From NCBI GenBank assembly GCA_947174575.1, contig CAMWJM010000044.1, positions 1 to 8,222 on the forward strand: a stretch of DNA of 8,222 nucleotides, read 5' to 3'. Shown here piece by piece: positions 1 to 5,683 of the stretch (within the stretch, counting starts at the first letter, position 1; each line of letters opens with the position of its first letter). The translations under genes were made by a program, and so were the position numbers. The notes under the pieces are model-generated. The model did no database searches. It had not been told where the DNA came from and saw only the letters and a list, made by a program, of their open reading frames with translations. Source of the stretch: an uncultured Alistipes sp. Lineage in GTDB: Bacteria > Bacteroidota > Bacteroidia > Bacteroidales > Rikenellaceae.

Positions 1-1177
1 GTTCACCCGCGGCGAAACCCAGAGCCTTTCCACCGTGACCCTCGGCACCAAGCTCGACGAGAAGATTCTCGACGACGTGCTCAACCAGGGCCGCGAGCGT
101 TTCCTGCTCCACTACAACTTCCCTCCCTTCTCCACCGGCGAAGCCAAGGCACAGCGCGGCGTGGGCCGTCGTGAAATTGGCCACGGCAACCTGGCACACC
201 GCGCCCTGAAGCGCATGTTCCCGGATGATTTCCCCTACGTTTGCCGCGTGGTGAGCGACATCCTCGAAAGCAATGGTTCGTCGTCCATGGCAACCGTGTG
301 CGCCGGCACCCTGGCACTGCTTGACGCAGGTGTGAAGATGAAGAAGCCCGTCAGCGGTATCGCAATGGGTCTTATCACCGACACCGAGTCGGACAAGTAC
401 GCCATCCTCTCCGATATCCTCGGCGATGAGGACCACCTGGGCGACATGGACTTCAAGGTGACCGGTACAGTGGACGGTATCACCGCCACCCAGATGGACA
501 TCAAGGTCGACGGTCTCTCGTACGAGGTGCTGGCCGCCGCTCTGGAGCAGGCGCGCAAGGGCCGCATGCACATTCTGGACAAGATCACCGAGTGCATCGC
601 CGAGCCGCGCGCCGACTACCGTCCGTTCGTGCCGCGCATCGTGCAGATCACCATTCCGCAGGATATGATCGGCGCCGTGATCGGCCCGGGCGGCAAGGTG
701 ATCCAGGACATCCAGAAGACCACGGGTACGACCATTACGATCACCGAGGACGACAACAAGGGTTATGTCGACATTTTCGGCGTGGACAAGGCAGCTCTGG
801 ACGGAGCGCTGGCCCGCATCAAGGCCATCGTCGCCCAGCCCGAGGTGGGCGAGACCTACCACGGCAAGATCCGTTCGATCGTGACGTTCGGCGCGTTCGT
901 CGAGATCATGCCGGGCAAGGATGCCCTGCTCCATATTTCGGAGATCGACTACAAGCGCTTCGCCACCATGGAGGAGACCGGTCTGAAAGAGGGCGACGAA
1001 ATCGACGTGAAGTTGATCGGCGTCGACGCCAAGACCGGCAAACTCAAACTTTCGCGCAAGGTGCTGCTGCCCAAGCCCGAGGGTTATGTGGAGCGTGAGC
1101 GTCGTCCCCGTCCCGAGCGAGGCGAGCGCCACGACCGCGGCGAGCGTCGCGAGCATGGCGAACCGAAAGACGAATAG
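1..1177 (+). CDS. pnp: Polynucleotide phosphorylase (PNPase), C-terminal part, 5' end outside window
   Basis: PNPase degrades RNA 3'->5' by phosphorolysis, releasing nucleoside diphosphates, and acts in the cytoplasm as a trimer. The reading frame is open from base 2 to the TAG at 1175-1177 (391 residues), so roughly the first 45% is missing. The sequence begins in the second RNase PH core with the family motif FTRGETQS (from base 2). The [12 protein letters not shown] block holds the expected metal and catalytic residues: Asp at 431-433, Asp at 449-451 and Lys at 455-457, matching E. coli D486, D492 and K494. A KH domain follows, with its GPGG loop at 683-694, then an S1 RNA-binding domain from about 848 to 1060. 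The protein ends in a charged tail (about 1090-1174) rich in Arg, Glu and Gly. A GTG at 35 lies inside the core domain and is not the start. Identification is very secure. Confidence 0.97.
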   Translation, partial: FTRGETQSLSTVTLGTKLDEKILDDVLNQGRERFLLHYNFPPFSTGEAKAQRGVGRREIGHGNLAHRALKRMFPDDFPYVCRVVSDILESNGSSSMATVCAGTLALLDAGVKMKKPVSGIAMGLITDTESDKYAILSDILGDEDHLGDMDFKVTGTVDGITATQMDIKVDGLSYEVLAAALEQARKGRMHILDKITECIAEPRADYRPFVPRIVQITIPQDMIGAVIGPGGKVIQDIQKTTGTTITITEDDNKGYVDIFGVDKAALDGALARIKAIVAQPEVGETYHGKIRSIVTFGAFVEIMPGKDALLHISEIDYKRFATMEETGLKEGDEIDVKLIGVDAKTGKLKLSRKVLLPKPEGYVERERRPRPERGERHDRGERREHGEPKDE

Positions 1178-1185
1178 TCGATCGG

Positions 1186-1214
1186 GGTGCGGTCGTGCGC
1201 CGGACGGATTTTTT
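1186..1214 (+). terminator. Possible weak terminator downstream of pnp
   Basis: A 6-bp stem (1186-1191 with 1196-1201, two G-U pairs, GTCG loop) lies just after the pnp stop codon. A run of six T follows at 1209-1214. Seven bases (GGACGGA) separate the stem from the T run, which is longer than in a typical intrinsic terminator, so the call is tentative. Its location between pnp and a fresh promoter supports it. Confidence 0.3.
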
Positions 1215-1232
1215 ACAAAAACCGGCTGGGAT

Positions 1233-1264
1233 ATTGCACAATAGTCGATTATTTTATATATTTG
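1233..1264 (+). promoter_or_regulatory. Bacteroidota-type promoter for the OmpA/TPR lipoprotein gene
   Basis: TATATTTG at 1257-1264 matches the Bacteroidota -7 consensus TAnnTTTG exactly. ATTG at 1233-1236, with a 20-base spacer, matches three of four bases of the -33 box TTTG. Transcription would start near 1268-1271, giving a leader of roughly 100 bases before the ATG at 1373. The consensus and spacing are established for the primary sigma factor of this phylum. The assignment here is by pattern only. Confidence 0.7.
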
Positions 1265-1278
1265 CGCTGTTGGCTTAT

Positions 1279-1299
1279 TCCGCCCGCGCTGCGGGAGGA
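1279..1299 (+). other. GC-rich hairpin in the 5' leader of the lipoprotein gene
   Basis: CCCGC (1283-1287) pairs with GCGGG (1291-1295) across a GCT loop. TCC (1279-1281) pairs with GGA (1297-1299) beyond a single G-A mismatch. No T run follows, so it is not a terminator. It lies just after the predicted transcription start, in an otherwise AT-rich leader, and could act as a stabilising 5' hairpin. Function is unknown. Confidence 0.35.
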
Positions 1300-1372
1300 G
1301 CCGTACCGATGGTCTCGCGACTGCAAGAGCAAACGATTCAGAAAATAAACACATTAAATTAAACTACGTATT

Positions 1373-3103
1373 ATGAAAAAGTTGATGAAATTGAGCGTCG
1401 TGCTCGTGGCCGCTTCGCTGGCTTTGTCGAGCTGCAATTGCTTCAAGAAGATGGCGCAGAACCGCGACGAGGTGAAGTTGACCGTCACGCCCGAGATTCT
1501 GGCTCTGAACAACGGTGTCGTGGCTGCCGACATCAACGTCACCTTCCCGGTGGAGTATTTCAACCAGAAGGCCGTGATCAAGGTTACGCCCGTGATCGTG
1601 TTCGAGGGCGGCGAAGTTGCCGGTACGCCCAAATACTACCAGGGTTCGAAAGTCGATGACAACTATGCTGTGGTCTCTGCCAACGGCGGCGTCTACACGC
1701 AGCATGTGGAGTTCCCCTACGACTCGCGCATGGATCAGTGCGCACTGCAGCTGCGTGCCGAGATCAAGTGCCCCGGCGGCAAGTGCAAGGAGTTCACGCT
1801 CGTGAACCTCAACGACGGCGCCATCCCCACCAAGGAGCAGGCCGAGGTGCTGGCCGGCAACGACGAGGCTGCCAAAGCCGCGCTGGCCAAGGAGTTCGGT
1901 CTGACGGTGGCTTACGGTCTGAACACGCTGCAGAAGGACATCAAGTACGGCGATCTGATGGAGCCGATGGCCAACAACTACAAGAAAGTGACGACCGTCG
2001 TTGACAAGACCGATCTGCTCTATGCGATCAACTCGTCGGTAGTGACGAAGAAGAACGAGCGTAAGGCCGACCTCGGCGAGTTCAAGAGCAACGTCGACAA
2101 GAATCTGGAGAACGATCGTGCCACGCAGAACATCGCCGTGAAGGGTTATGCTTCGCCCGACGGTCCCGAGAAGTTCAACGACAAGCTCTCGAAAGCTCGT
2201 AGCGAGTCGGGCAAGAAGGTCGTCGCCAAGCTGCTCAAGAAGACGGGTCTCGATGTCGACGCCGCTGCTTACGGCGAGGACTGGGAAGGCTTCAAGGAGC
2301 TGGTCGAGAAGTCGGACATCAAGGACAAGAACCTCATTCTCCAGGTGTTGAGCCTCTATAACTCGCCCGCACAGCGCGAGAACGAGATCAAGAACATGTC
2401 GTCGGTATTCAACGAGCTGAAGAGCGACATCCTCCCCGAGCTGCGTCGTTCGCAGATCGTCAATACCACCGACATCCAGGGCAAGACCGACGCCGAGATC
2501 ATGGCCGCTTACCGCAATGGCGACGAGCTGACCGTCGAGGAGTACCTCTACGCTGCCGAGACGCTGGCCAACGGTGCCAACGAGCAGGTCGCTATCCTCG
2601 CCGTCGCTGCCAAGAAGTATAACGACGCCCGCGTATACAACAACCTCGGTGTCGCACAGACCAACGCCGGTCAGAAGGCCGAGGCGCTGAAGTCGTTCGA
2701 GAAGGCTGCCAAGCTGGATTCGTCGAAGGAGCTGAACAAGAACCTGCTGCTCTCGAACCTGGCTAACGGCAACACCGCCGAGGCCAAGAAGTATGCCCAG
2801 TCGGCCGACGCCGAGGCCAAGGCTGCCATGGCTGCCGCACAGGGCGATTACAAGGCTGCCGCCAACACGCTGGAGGGTTACAACGCCGCTGTCGCTTCGG
2901 TGATGAACAACGACCTGGCTGCCGCCAAGAAGGCTATCGCCAAGGACAACTCGGCCGATGCCGACTACCTGCGCGCCGTGATCGCTGCCAAGGAAGGCGA
3001 TCTGAACACGGCCGATGCCCAGCTCAAGAGCGCCGTTTCGAAGAACCCCGCTCTGGCCGAGAAAGCTGCCAAGGATGTCAATCTGAAGGCTTTGCGCAAG
3101 TAA
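1373..3103 (+). CDS. Lipoprotein with OmpA-like domain and C-terminal TPR repeats
   Basis: This 576-residue predicted lipoprotein probably faces the periplasm or sits in the outer membrane. The first 20 residues form a signal peptide (Lys-rich start, hydrophobic core) ending in a lipobox, LSSC, with Cys21 as the lipidated residue. Residues after Cys21 (N, C, F, K, K) are not acidic, so it lacks an obvious surface-export signal of the type described in this phylum. Residues 30-145 look like a beta-rich N-terminal domain. Residues about 250-365 resemble the Bacteroidota OmpA-like fold: GYASPDG at 258-264, a Lys/Arg-rich helix at 271-290, GEDW at 301-304 and LPELRRS at 354-360. TPR-like helices follow from about 417 (YNNLGVAQTNAGQKAEALKSF) to the end, very rich in Ala and Lys. 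Lys is encoded almost only by AAG, and the gene has its own promoter and terminator, which suggests strong single-gene expression. The exact role is unknown; a cell-envelope scaffolding role is plausible. Confidence 0.85.
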   Translation: MKKLMKLSVVLVAASLALSSCNCFKKMAQNRDEVKLTVTPEILALNNGVVAADINVTFPVEYFNQKAVIKVTPVIVFEGGEVAGTPKYYQGSKVDDNYAVVSANGGVYTQHVEFPYDSRMDQCALQLRAEIKCPGGKCKEFTLVNLNDGAIPTKEQAEVLAGNDEAAKAALAKEFGLTVAYGLNTLQKDIKYGDLMEPMANNYKKVTTVVDKTDLLYAINSSVVTKKNERKADLGEFKSNVDKNLENDRATQNIAVKGYASPDGPEKFNDKLSKARSESGKKVVAKLLKKTGLDVDAAAYGEDWEGFKELVEKSDIKDKNLILQVLSLYNSPAQRENEIKNMSSVFNELKSDILPELRRSQIVNTTDIQGKTDAEIMAAYRNGDELTVEEYLYAAETLANGANEQVAILAVAAKKYNDARVYNNLGVAQTNAGQKAEALKSFEKAAKLDSSKELNKNLLLSNLANGNTAEAKKYAQSADAEAKAAMAAAQGDYKAAANTLEGYNAAVASVMNNDLAAAKKAIAKDNSADADYLRAVIAAKEGDLNTADAQLKSAVSKNPALAEKAAKDVNLKALRK

Positions 3104-3117
3104 TTCCGACAGGAATT
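3102..3117 (+). other. Small hairpin overlapping the lipoprotein stop codon
   Basis: AATTCC (3102-3107) and GGAATT (3112-3117) form a perfect 6-bp inverted repeat around a GACA loop. It begins inside the TAA stop codon (3101-3103) and lies directly before the intrinsic terminator. It may add 3'-end stability to the mRNA, or it may be coincidental. Confidence 0.35.
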
Positions 3118-3119
3118 CG

Positions 3120-3158
3120 AAAAAGAGGCTCGGATCGGATGATCCGGGCCTCTTTTTT
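3120..3158 (+). terminator. Strong intrinsic terminator after the OmpA/TPR lipoprotein gene
   Basis: The 5' arm AAAAAGAGGC-T-CGGATC (3120-3136) pairs with GATCCG-G-GCCTCTTTTT (3141-3157) around a GGAT loop. This is a 17-bp stem with one T-G wobble, and its 3' arm runs into a T tract ending at 3158. The A tract on the 5' side means the structure could also stop transcription from the opposite strand. It separates the lipoprotein gene from deoC. Confidence 0.92.
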
Positions 3159-3220
3159 GCGAGGATGAAATATCGGTATGCCGTTTGTCGACTGTACGTT
3201 CGATAATTTTGCAGTTGCGG

Positions 3221-3253
3221 GTTGAGGATATAAATTATTTTTTCCTATTTTTG
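3221..3253 (+). promoter_or_regulatory. Probable promoter for deoC
   Basis: TATTTTTG at 3246-3253 matches the TAnnTTTG -7 consensus. GTTG at 3221-3224 is a plausible -33 box with a 21-base spacer. Transcription would start near 3258, leaving a short leader before the ATG at 3274. A second exact -7 match, TAATTTTG at 3204-3211, lies upstream, but its nearest TTTG (3184-3187) is only 16 bases away, so it is the weaker candidate. Confidence 0.6.
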
Positions 3254-3260
3254 TACAAAA
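3249..3260. promoter_or_regulatory. 12-bp perfect palindrome over the deoC promoter -7 box (possible operator)
   Basis: TTTTGTACAAAA is a perfect inverted repeat. It overlaps the TTTG of the -7 box and the predicted transcription start of deoC. A repressor bound here would block initiation, which would suit a catabolic gene induced by deoxynucleosides. No regulator gene is visible in the window. Part of the symmetry comes from the promoter consensus itself, so confidence is low. Confidence 0.3.
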
Positions 3261-3273
3261 TACCGATGAACCT

Positions 3274-4152
3274 ATGGAGTATGCAAACCATCTGAACGAG
3301 TACGCTCCGGCGTGGAGCGCTGCCGAAGTCGACGAGCGCATCGCCCGCATCCGGAAGATCGCCGAACGCAACCATAATGCGGAGGTTTACAAGTTTTGTT
3401 ATTCGGCGATCGATCTCACGACCCTGTCGTGCAACGATTCGGCGACTTCCGTGACGGAGTTCGCCCGCAAGGCTGCGGAGTTCTATGCGAAGTATCCGCA
3501 TATCCCCAATGTCGCTTCGATTTGCGTTTATCCTGCGTTCGTCGAGACCGTGGGATTGGCCGTCGACGGTACGCCCATGCGCATCACTTCGGTGGCGGGC
3601 GGTTTTCCCGCGGCGCAGACGTTCTTGGAGGTCAAGGCGTTGGAAGTAGCCATGGCGATCGAAAACGGCGCCGATGAAATCGACATCGTTCTGAACGTGG
3701 GGCGCATGCTCACGGGCGAGTACGACGAAGCGGCCAACGAAGTAGAGGTGATCCGCTCGGAAATGGACAGCGACGTGGTGCTGAAAGTCATCATCGAGTC
3801 GGGGGCGCTGAAGACTCCCGAGCTGATCCGCAAGGCGTCGCTGCTGTCGATGTTCGCGGGTGCCGACTTCATCAAGACTTCGACGGGCAAGATCGACGTG
3901 GCTGCGACGCCCGAGGCTGCGATCGTGATGTGCGAGGCGATTCGCGAGTACCATGCCAAGACGGGCCGCAAGGTGGGCTTCAAGGCTGCGGGCGGCGTCC
4001 GTACGGCCGAAGATGCGGCGCTCTACTACACCATCGTCGAGGAGACGCTGGGCAAGGAGTGGCTCACTACGGATTTGTTCCGCATCGGCGCTTCGTCCGC
4101 AGCGAACAACATCCTTTCGGCCATCGAAGGCAAGGAGGTGAAATATTATTAA
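3274..4152 (+). CDS. deoC: Deoxyribose-phosphate aldolase
   Basis: DeoC cleaves 2-deoxy-D-ribose 5-phosphate to acetaldehyde and glyceraldehyde 3-phosphate in the cytoplasm. This feeds the sugar of deoxynucleosides into glycolysis. The 292-residue protein is a class I aldolase TIM barrel. The Schiff-base lysine is Lys201 in DFIKTSTGK (E. coli K167), the second catalytic lysine is Lys237 in GFKAAGGVRT (E. coli K201), and Asp137 in DEIDIVLN corresponds to E. coli D102. DLTTL (47-51), ICVYP (83-87) and RIGAS (270-274) are further family blocks. It is longer than the roughly 220-residue short forms and nearer to the E. coli-like length, with an N-terminal extension of about 40 residues. The ATG at 3274 fits the short leader after the predicted promoter. 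It appears to be transcribed alone, with no deoA, deoB or deoD nearby. Confidence 0.96.
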   Translation: MEYANHLNEYAPAWSAAEVDERIARIRKIAERNHNAEVYKFCYSAIDLTTLSCNDSATSVTEFARKAAEFYAKYPHIPNVASICVYPAFVETVGLAVDGTPMRITSVAGGFPAAQTFLEVKALEVAMAIENGADEIDIVLNVGRMLTGEYDEAANEVEVIRSEMDSDVVLKVIIESGALKTPELIRKASLLSMFAGADFIKTSTGKIDVAATPEAAIVMCEAIREYHAKTGRKVGFKAAGGVRTAEDAALYYTIVEETLGKEWLTTDLFRIGASSAANNILSAIEGKEVKYY

Positions 4153-4175
4153 CGGGAATACCCTGTTTCGAATGT

Positions 4176-4216
4176 CAGACACTCTTCGGGTCGATCCGGG
4201 GAGTGTCTGTTCGTTT
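4176..4216 (+). terminator. Intrinsic terminator after deoC
   Basis: CAGACACTC (4176-4184) pairs perfectly with GAGTGTCTG (4201-4209). The stem extends inward through two T-G wobbles and CGG/CCG to a six-base loop (4190-4195), about 14 bp in all. The following T-rich stretch (4210-4216, TTCGTTT) is interrupted, so termination may be less efficient than at the upstream terminator. It closes the deoC unit before the next promoter. Confidence 0.75.
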
Positions 4217-4256
4217 GGGGGAGGTCGGAGCTGCGGAGTCGGCTCGAACGGTTTCG

Positions 4257-4286
4257 GTTGAACGGACATCGGATTAAAATATTTTG
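4257..4286 (+). promoter_or_regulatory. Probable promoter of the ferredoxin / membrane protein / ECF sigma operon
   Basis: GTTG at 4257-4260 and TATTTTG at 4280-4286 are separated by 19 bases, resembling -33 and -7 boxes. The -7 element is one base shorter than the TAnnTTTG consensus. The 10-bp palindrome AAAATATTTT (4276-4285) overlaps it. Initiation near 4292 would place the alternative GTG at 4289 upstream of the transcript, which favours the ATG at 4319 as the start of the first gene. The departure from consensus leaves open recognition by the operon's own sigma factor. Confidence 0.45.
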
Positions 4287-4318
4287 CGGTGTCGATCGTC
4301 TACATTAGTAGAAACCCG

Positions 4319-4759
4319 ATGAAAATGAAAAATACCGAAATCGTACTTTATAACTACCGCTGCACGGGCTGCGGAGATTGTGCGGAGGCGTGCCATCGCG
4401 GAGTGCTGCGCGTCGACGACGGAGATGCCGGCCGTGTCGTGCGGGTCGTCGATGCCGAAAGCTGCGCCGGTTGCCGCGCCTGCGAACGCAGCTGCCCCCA
4501 CGATGCGATCGTCGTTCGCAAAATCGAGGGCAGCAAACCCGATCGAAAACGTCTCGTTAAGGGTCTTCTGCCCGTCGTTCTGGCTCTGGCCCTCTCGTTG
4601 CCGTGGTCGCTGGATCCCGACGCCTGGGCCGGAGTCGATTATTGGAAGATTTTCGGACTTTTCGTCTTCTTCCACATCCTTTTCGCCCATATTCCCTATT
4701 CCAAATACCTTAAGGGCGTGAGCCGTAAAAAAGACGGTCCGAAAACTTCCGGGATCTAA
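4319..4759 (+). CDS. Membrane-anchored 2[4Fe-4S] ferredoxin-like protein
   Basis: This 146-residue protein joins a bacterial-type ferredoxin domain to a membrane hairpin. The first cluster motif is CTGCGDCAEAC (Cys15, 18, 21, 25), followed by His rather than the usual Pro. The second is CAGCRACERSCP (Cys49, 52, 55, 59). All eight ligands for two [4Fe-4S] clusters are present. After a basic stretch (KPDRKR, 73-78) come two hydrophobic segments, about 82-98 and 106-125, then a Lys-rich tail. By the positive-inside rule both ends should be cytoplasmic. The second segment carries YW-x3-GL-x4-H-x-LF (Tyr108 to Phe122), also found in the next gene's product. An in-frame GTG at 4289 would add 10 residues, but the ATG at 4319 fits the promoter better. 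It leads an operon with an ECF sigma factor. It is likely to transfer or sense electrons at the inner membrane; its partner is unknown. Confidence 0.85.
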   Translation: MKMKNTEIVLYNYRCTGCGDCAEACHRGVLRVDDGDAGRVVRVVDAESCAGCRACERSCPHDAIVVRKIEGSKPDRKRLVKGLLPVVLALALSLPWSLDPDAWAGVDYWKIFGLFVFFHILFAHIPYSKYLKGVSRKKDGPKTSGI

Positions 4760-4797
4760 AGTCGTATGACAGTTACTTACTTGAAAAAGATAGACAA

Positions 4798-5157
4798 ATG
4801 AAGATGAAAACGACCAAGAAAAAGAAGTCGGGTCGCCGGGCGGCTCTCCATATCGGCGGGGGCGTCGTCGTGGCTGCTGCTGTCACGGGCGTCGCTATGT
4901 GGCTGTGGAACGCTCTCGTACCCGATATTTTCGGTTGGAGCCGGGTCGGCTATTGGCAGATGCTGGGTTTGCTGGCTCTTGTCCACCTCTTGTTCGGCAA
5001 CATGCACGGCTCGATGTCGGTGCATAAGCGTCACCACGACTTCCACAAAAGGATGCACGGCATGTCGCGCGAGGAGCGGCGCGAGTTCATCCGACGACAT
5101 ATGCATGTGTTCGACTGCGACGAAAATCCGACTGACGATGCCGGAAAAAAGGAGTAG
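4798..5157 (+). CDS. Small His-rich two-segment membrane protein linked to ECF sigma factor
   Basis: This 119-residue protein has a Lys/Arg-rich N-terminus (1-14) and two predicted membrane segments, about 17-38 and 50-67, joined by a short PDIFGWSRVG-type loop. A polar C-terminal half (68-119) contains eight His (70, 76, 79, 80, 83, 87, 101, 103) and Cys107. The block MSREERREFIRRHM (89-102) is probably helical. From memory, small proteins with a tryptophan-rich first segment, an FWQALGLL-like second segment and a tail with an EERE(K/R)F block recur next to ECF sigma genes in several phyla, mostly annotated as hypothetical. Both ends are predicted to be cytoplasmic, so the tail could contact the sigma factor encoded immediately downstream, whose start codon lies inside this gene. 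It follows the ferredoxin-like gene by 38 bp. An anti-sigma or metal- or haem-sensing role is inference; the coding call is secure. Confidence 0.8.
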   Translation: MKMKTTKKKKSGRRAALHIGGGVVVAAAVTGVAMWLWNALVPDIFGWSRVGYWQMLGLLALVHLLFGNMHGSMSVHKRHHDFHKRMHGMSREERREFIRRHMHVFDCDENPTDDAGKKE

Positions 5158-5683
5158 CGCCGGCGAAGTTTTCGAGAAATACCGTCGTCGGCTGGGGGCA
5201 TTCATCGCCCGGCGGGTACCCACGCAGGAAGAAGCCGAGGATATTCTGCAGGAGGTGTTTCTGCGCTATGTGCAGACCGATGCCCTGAATCCCGTGTCGC
5301 AGGTCGCTGCCTGGCTGTTCCGCACGGCGCGCAACCGGATCATCGATCATGGGCGCAAGCATCGCGAATGCGCTTTGCCGGAGGTCGACGAGGAGACGGG
5401 AATGATAAGCGAAATCGCCGATCTGTTGGTCGACGACGATGCTTCGCCCGAATCGGAGTATCTGCGTATGTTGGTGCGGGAGGAGCTGAAAGAGGCGCTC
5501 GACGAACTGCCTGCCGAGCAGCGCGATGTCTTCTACCTGACGGAAGTAGAGGGTTTCGCGTTCCGCGAACTCGCGGAGGATACGGGGATTCCCATGGCGA
5601 CGCTTCTGTCGCGCAAGCACTATGCCGTCAAGCACCTGCGCCGTCGGCTGGCCGACCTCTACGAAGCGTTTTTCACTTGTTGA
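5138..5683 (+). CDS. ECF-type RNA polymerase sigma factor (sigma-70 family)
   Basis: This 181-residue sigma factor would direct RNA polymerase to a specific promoter set in response to an envelope or redox signal. Region 2 covers residues about 6-75, with DILQEVFLRY (35-44) in the core-binding helix and AAWLFRTARNRIID (57-70) in the -10-binding part. An acidic linker (about 80-108) leads to region 4 (about 112-171). There LDELPAEQRDVFYL is followed by a helix-turn-helix, ELAEDTGIPMATLLSRKHYAV, in which MATLLSRKH replaces the more usual GTVKSRLSRA. The length and the absence of regions 1 and 3 are typical of ECF factors. The ATG at 5138 gives the expected family length; longer in-frame starts run through the preceding gene as out-of-frame sequence. 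Its start overlaps the preceding gene by 20 bp, suggesting translational coupling. No separate anti-sigma gene follows; the next gene is convergent. Confidence 0.93.
   Translation: MPEKRSSAGEVFEKYRRRLGAFIARRVPTQEEAEDILQEVFLRYVQTDALNPVSQVAAWLFRTARNRIIDHGRKHRECALPEVDEETGMISEIADLLVDDDASPESEYLRMLVREELKEALDELPAEQRDVFYLTEVEGFAFRELAEDTGIPMATLLSRKHYAVKHLRRRLADLYEAFFTC

Noticed and set aside
592..1098. 168-codon plus-strand frame inside pnp
   Set aside because: It is Arg/Gly/His-rich and out of frame with the conserved KH and S1 domains of PNPase.
2560..3100. Repetitive GCTGCC/AAG-rich DNA resembling a tandem repeat
   Set aside because: It reflects Ala- and Lys-rich TPR coding sequence with biased codons. 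I see no fixed-length DNA repeat unit.
3235..4269. 344-codon open frame on the minus strand opposite deoC
   Set aside because: It is rich in Arg, His and Asp with no family resemblance, and lies fully across deoC, whose catalytic motifs are intact. Long antisense frames are expected in GC-rich coding DNA.
4289..4318. GTG at 4289 as start of the ferredoxin-like gene
   Set aside because: It lies only three bases after the predicted -7 box and so before the likely transcript start. The ATG at 4319 directly precedes the ferredoxin domain.
4979..5137. N-terminal extension of the sigma factor from an upstream in-frame ATG
   Set aside because: The added residues are Ser/Thr/Cys-rich and overlap the conserved end of the His-rich membrane protein gene. 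The ATG at 5138 gives the normal ECF sigma length.
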